A stretch of DNA of 6,624 nucleotides from Opitutales bacterium. Lineage in GTDB: Bacteria; Verrucomicrobiota; Verrucomicrobiia; Opitutales; T3Sed10-336. The stretch is from NCBI GenBank assembly GCA_007132315.1, contig SLOW01000033.1:1-6624 (forward strand). The letters are read 5' to 3'. Below the pieces are notes generated by a model that worked only from the letters and a program-made list of their open reading frames with translations, was not told where the DNA came from and did not search any database. Each line of letters begins with the position of its first letter. Position 1 is the first letter of the stretch. The position numbers and the translations under genes are program-made. This document shows positions 5,221 through 6,624 of this stretch, piece after piece.

Positions 5221-6624
5221 TTAGTTGTTCTTGAGCACCCTGATAAAGGCGTCTTGAGGAATGGATACACTGCCGACCTGTTTCATACGTTTCTTCCCCT
5301 CTTTCTGCTTTTCGAGCAACTTTCGCTTGCGGGTGATATCGCCCCCGTAACATTTCGCGGTGACGTCCTTGCGCAGGGCGCGAACCGTCTCACGGGCGAT
5401 CACATGCCCGCCGATGGCCGCTTGAACGGGGATTTTGAACATTTGAGGCGGGATGATTTCGGCCAGTTTGGCGCACAGTTCCCGTCCCTTGGACTCGGCT
5501 TTGGAACGGTGGACGATACTTGAAAACGCGTCCACCGAATCGCCGTTCACCAGGATGTCGAGCTTGATCAGGTTGTCCGCCCGGTACTCGGCGATTTCAT
5601 AGTCGAGGGAGCCGTAACCGTGAGTGATGCTTTTCAATCGGTCGTAGAAATCGACCAGGATCTCGTTCAACGGCAGCACACAAGTGAGCATCAGACGACT
5701 GTCGTCGAGCGTTTCGGTTTTTTCACAGATTCCCCGCTTTTCCATCACCAGGGCCAGGACATCGCCCACGGAATCGGTCGGCGTCAGAATAGTGGCGCGG
5801 ATTGTCGGTTCGCGGATTTCCTCGATGAACGAAGGATCCGGAAGATTCACCGGGTTGTCGATTTCGCGGGTCACGTCGTCCTGGGTGACAACTTGGTACA
5901 CGACGCTGGGATACGTGAGGATGATGTCGATGCCGTACTCGCGCCGGATGCGTTCCTGGATGATCTCCATGTGCAGCAGTCCGAGAAAGCCGCACCGAAA
6001 CCCGAAACCCAAGGCGAGTGAGTTTTCGGATTGATAGATAAAGGCCGCGTCGTTCAGGCGCAGCCGGCCGAGACTGGCCTTGAGCTTTTCGTAGTCACCG
6101 CTGTCCAGCGGATAGATACCGCTGAACACCATGGGGCGCACCTCCTTGTATCCGGGAAGCATCTCCTTTGCCGGGTGAACCGCGTCGGTCAAGGTGTCCC
6201 CGAGCTTGATGTCGGCCACCGATTTGATATTTGTGACGATGTAACCCACGTTGCCCGCCTGGATTTCGTCGGAGGCGACGCGGTGCGGTGAAAAGATGCC
6301 GACCTCCTTGGTCTCCAGGCGAATTTCGTCGTTCATCAGCAGCAGCGGCGCACCGGCCCGGATCGACCCGGAAAACACCCGCACGTAACAAATCACGCCC
6401 TGGTAGGTGTCGTAAACACTGTCGAACACCAACGCCCGCGGCCGTTCGTAATCGGCCCACCGCGGCGGCGGGACCCGCTCGATCACCGTTTCGAGGATTT
6501 CCTCCACGCCGACACCGGTTTTCCCGCTGGCCAGGATGGCTTCCTCCGAAGGAATCGCCAGAATGTCCTCCAACTGGCGCGTGACCAACTCGAGATCGGC
6601 TCCCGGCAGGTCGATTTTATTGAC
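5221..6624 (-). CDS. lepA: elongation factor 4 (LepA) GTPase, 5' part missing
   Basis: This is the C-terminal 467 residues of the ribosome-associated translational GTPase EF4/LepA, which acts on stalled or mistranslocated ribosomes. The fragment opens exactly at the G4 guanine-specificity motif NKID (residues 2-5), so about 130 residues with the P-loop and switch regions lie beyond the edge. The G5 motif is SGKTG (33-37), where SAKTG is more usual. A beta-barrel domain 2 follows (RALVFDSVYDTYQG, from about 63). The conserved LepA block LGFGFRCGFLGLLHMEIIQE starts near 205. The LepA-specific C-terminal domain contains RKDVTAKCYGGDITRKRKLL (418-437) and KEGKKRMKQVGSV, ending in LKNN. TTG or GTG codons inside the fragment are not starts; reading is continuous to the edge. 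It is the upstream gene of the lepA-lepB pair. Confidence 0.97.
   Translation of the reverse strand, partial: VNKIDLPGADLELVTRQLEDILAIPSEEAILASGKTGVGVEEILETVIERVPPPRWADYERPRALVFDSVYDTYQGVICYVRVFSGSIRAGAPLLLMNDEIRLETKEVGIFSPHRVASDEIQAGNVGYIVTNIKSVADIKLGDTLTDAVHPAKEMLPGYKEVRPMVFSGIYPLDSGDYEKLKASLGRLRLNDAAFIYQSENSLALGFGFRCGFLGLLHMEIIQERIRREYGIDIILTYPSVVYQVVTQDDVTREIDNPVNLPDPSFIEEIREPTIRATILTPTDSVGDVLALVMEKRGICEKTETLDDSRLMLTCVLPLNEILVDFYDRLKSITHGYGSLDYEIAEYRADNLIKLDILVNGDSVDAFSSIVHRSKAESKGRELCAKLAEIIPPQMFKIPVQAAIGGHVIARETVRALRKDVTAKCYGGDITRKRKLLEKQKEGKKRMKQVGSVSIPQDAFIRVLKNN

Noticed and set aside
5221..6588. lepA starting at the TTG codon at 6588
   Set aside because: The reading frame continues to the window edge through the conserved NKID motif, so this is an internal codon of a gene cut by the window boundary.

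Overview
The window looks like chromosomal DNA from a Gram-negative bacterium of moderately high GC, most likely Verrucomicrobiota (possibly Opitutae). The taxon is inferred mainly from the unusual signal peptidase I, which has a long cytosolic N-terminus, a single membrane helix and a large insertion next to the catalytic serine. That layout matches my recollection of verrucomicrobial homologues; I could not run a search.

Layout: one plus-strand gene at the left edge (17-1345) encodes a CNNM/CBS-domain membrane protein of the CorC/HlyC type. It converges on a series of minus-strand genes. Read in their own direction these are the 3' part of lepA (elongation factor 4, running off the right edge), lepB (signal peptidase I), malQ (GH77 4-alpha-glucanotransferase), a small transglutaminase-like protein related to lasso-peptide B2 proteases, and a short, probably frameshifted reading frame of unknown function. 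Two tandem hairpins lie between the convergent units.

lepA and lepB are 21 bp apart and form the lepA-lepB operon known from other bacteria. malQ is separated from lepB by 124 bp holding a good sigma70-type promoter in an AT-rich island, so it probably has its own transcript, although no convincing lepB terminator is visible. The B2-like gene follows malQ after 136 bp that contain a weaker promoter candidate and a perfect 15-bp inverted repeat.

Most of the window is housekeeping DNA. The least ordinary part is 1460-2160. It holds an orphan B2-like protein that keeps the catalytic Cys but has Gln where the family's His is expected, with no precursor, cyclase or recognisable B1 partner in the window. 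It is followed by a small ORF that reads sensibly only if a single base is restored. I see no mobile element, CRISPR array, tRNA or rRNA.
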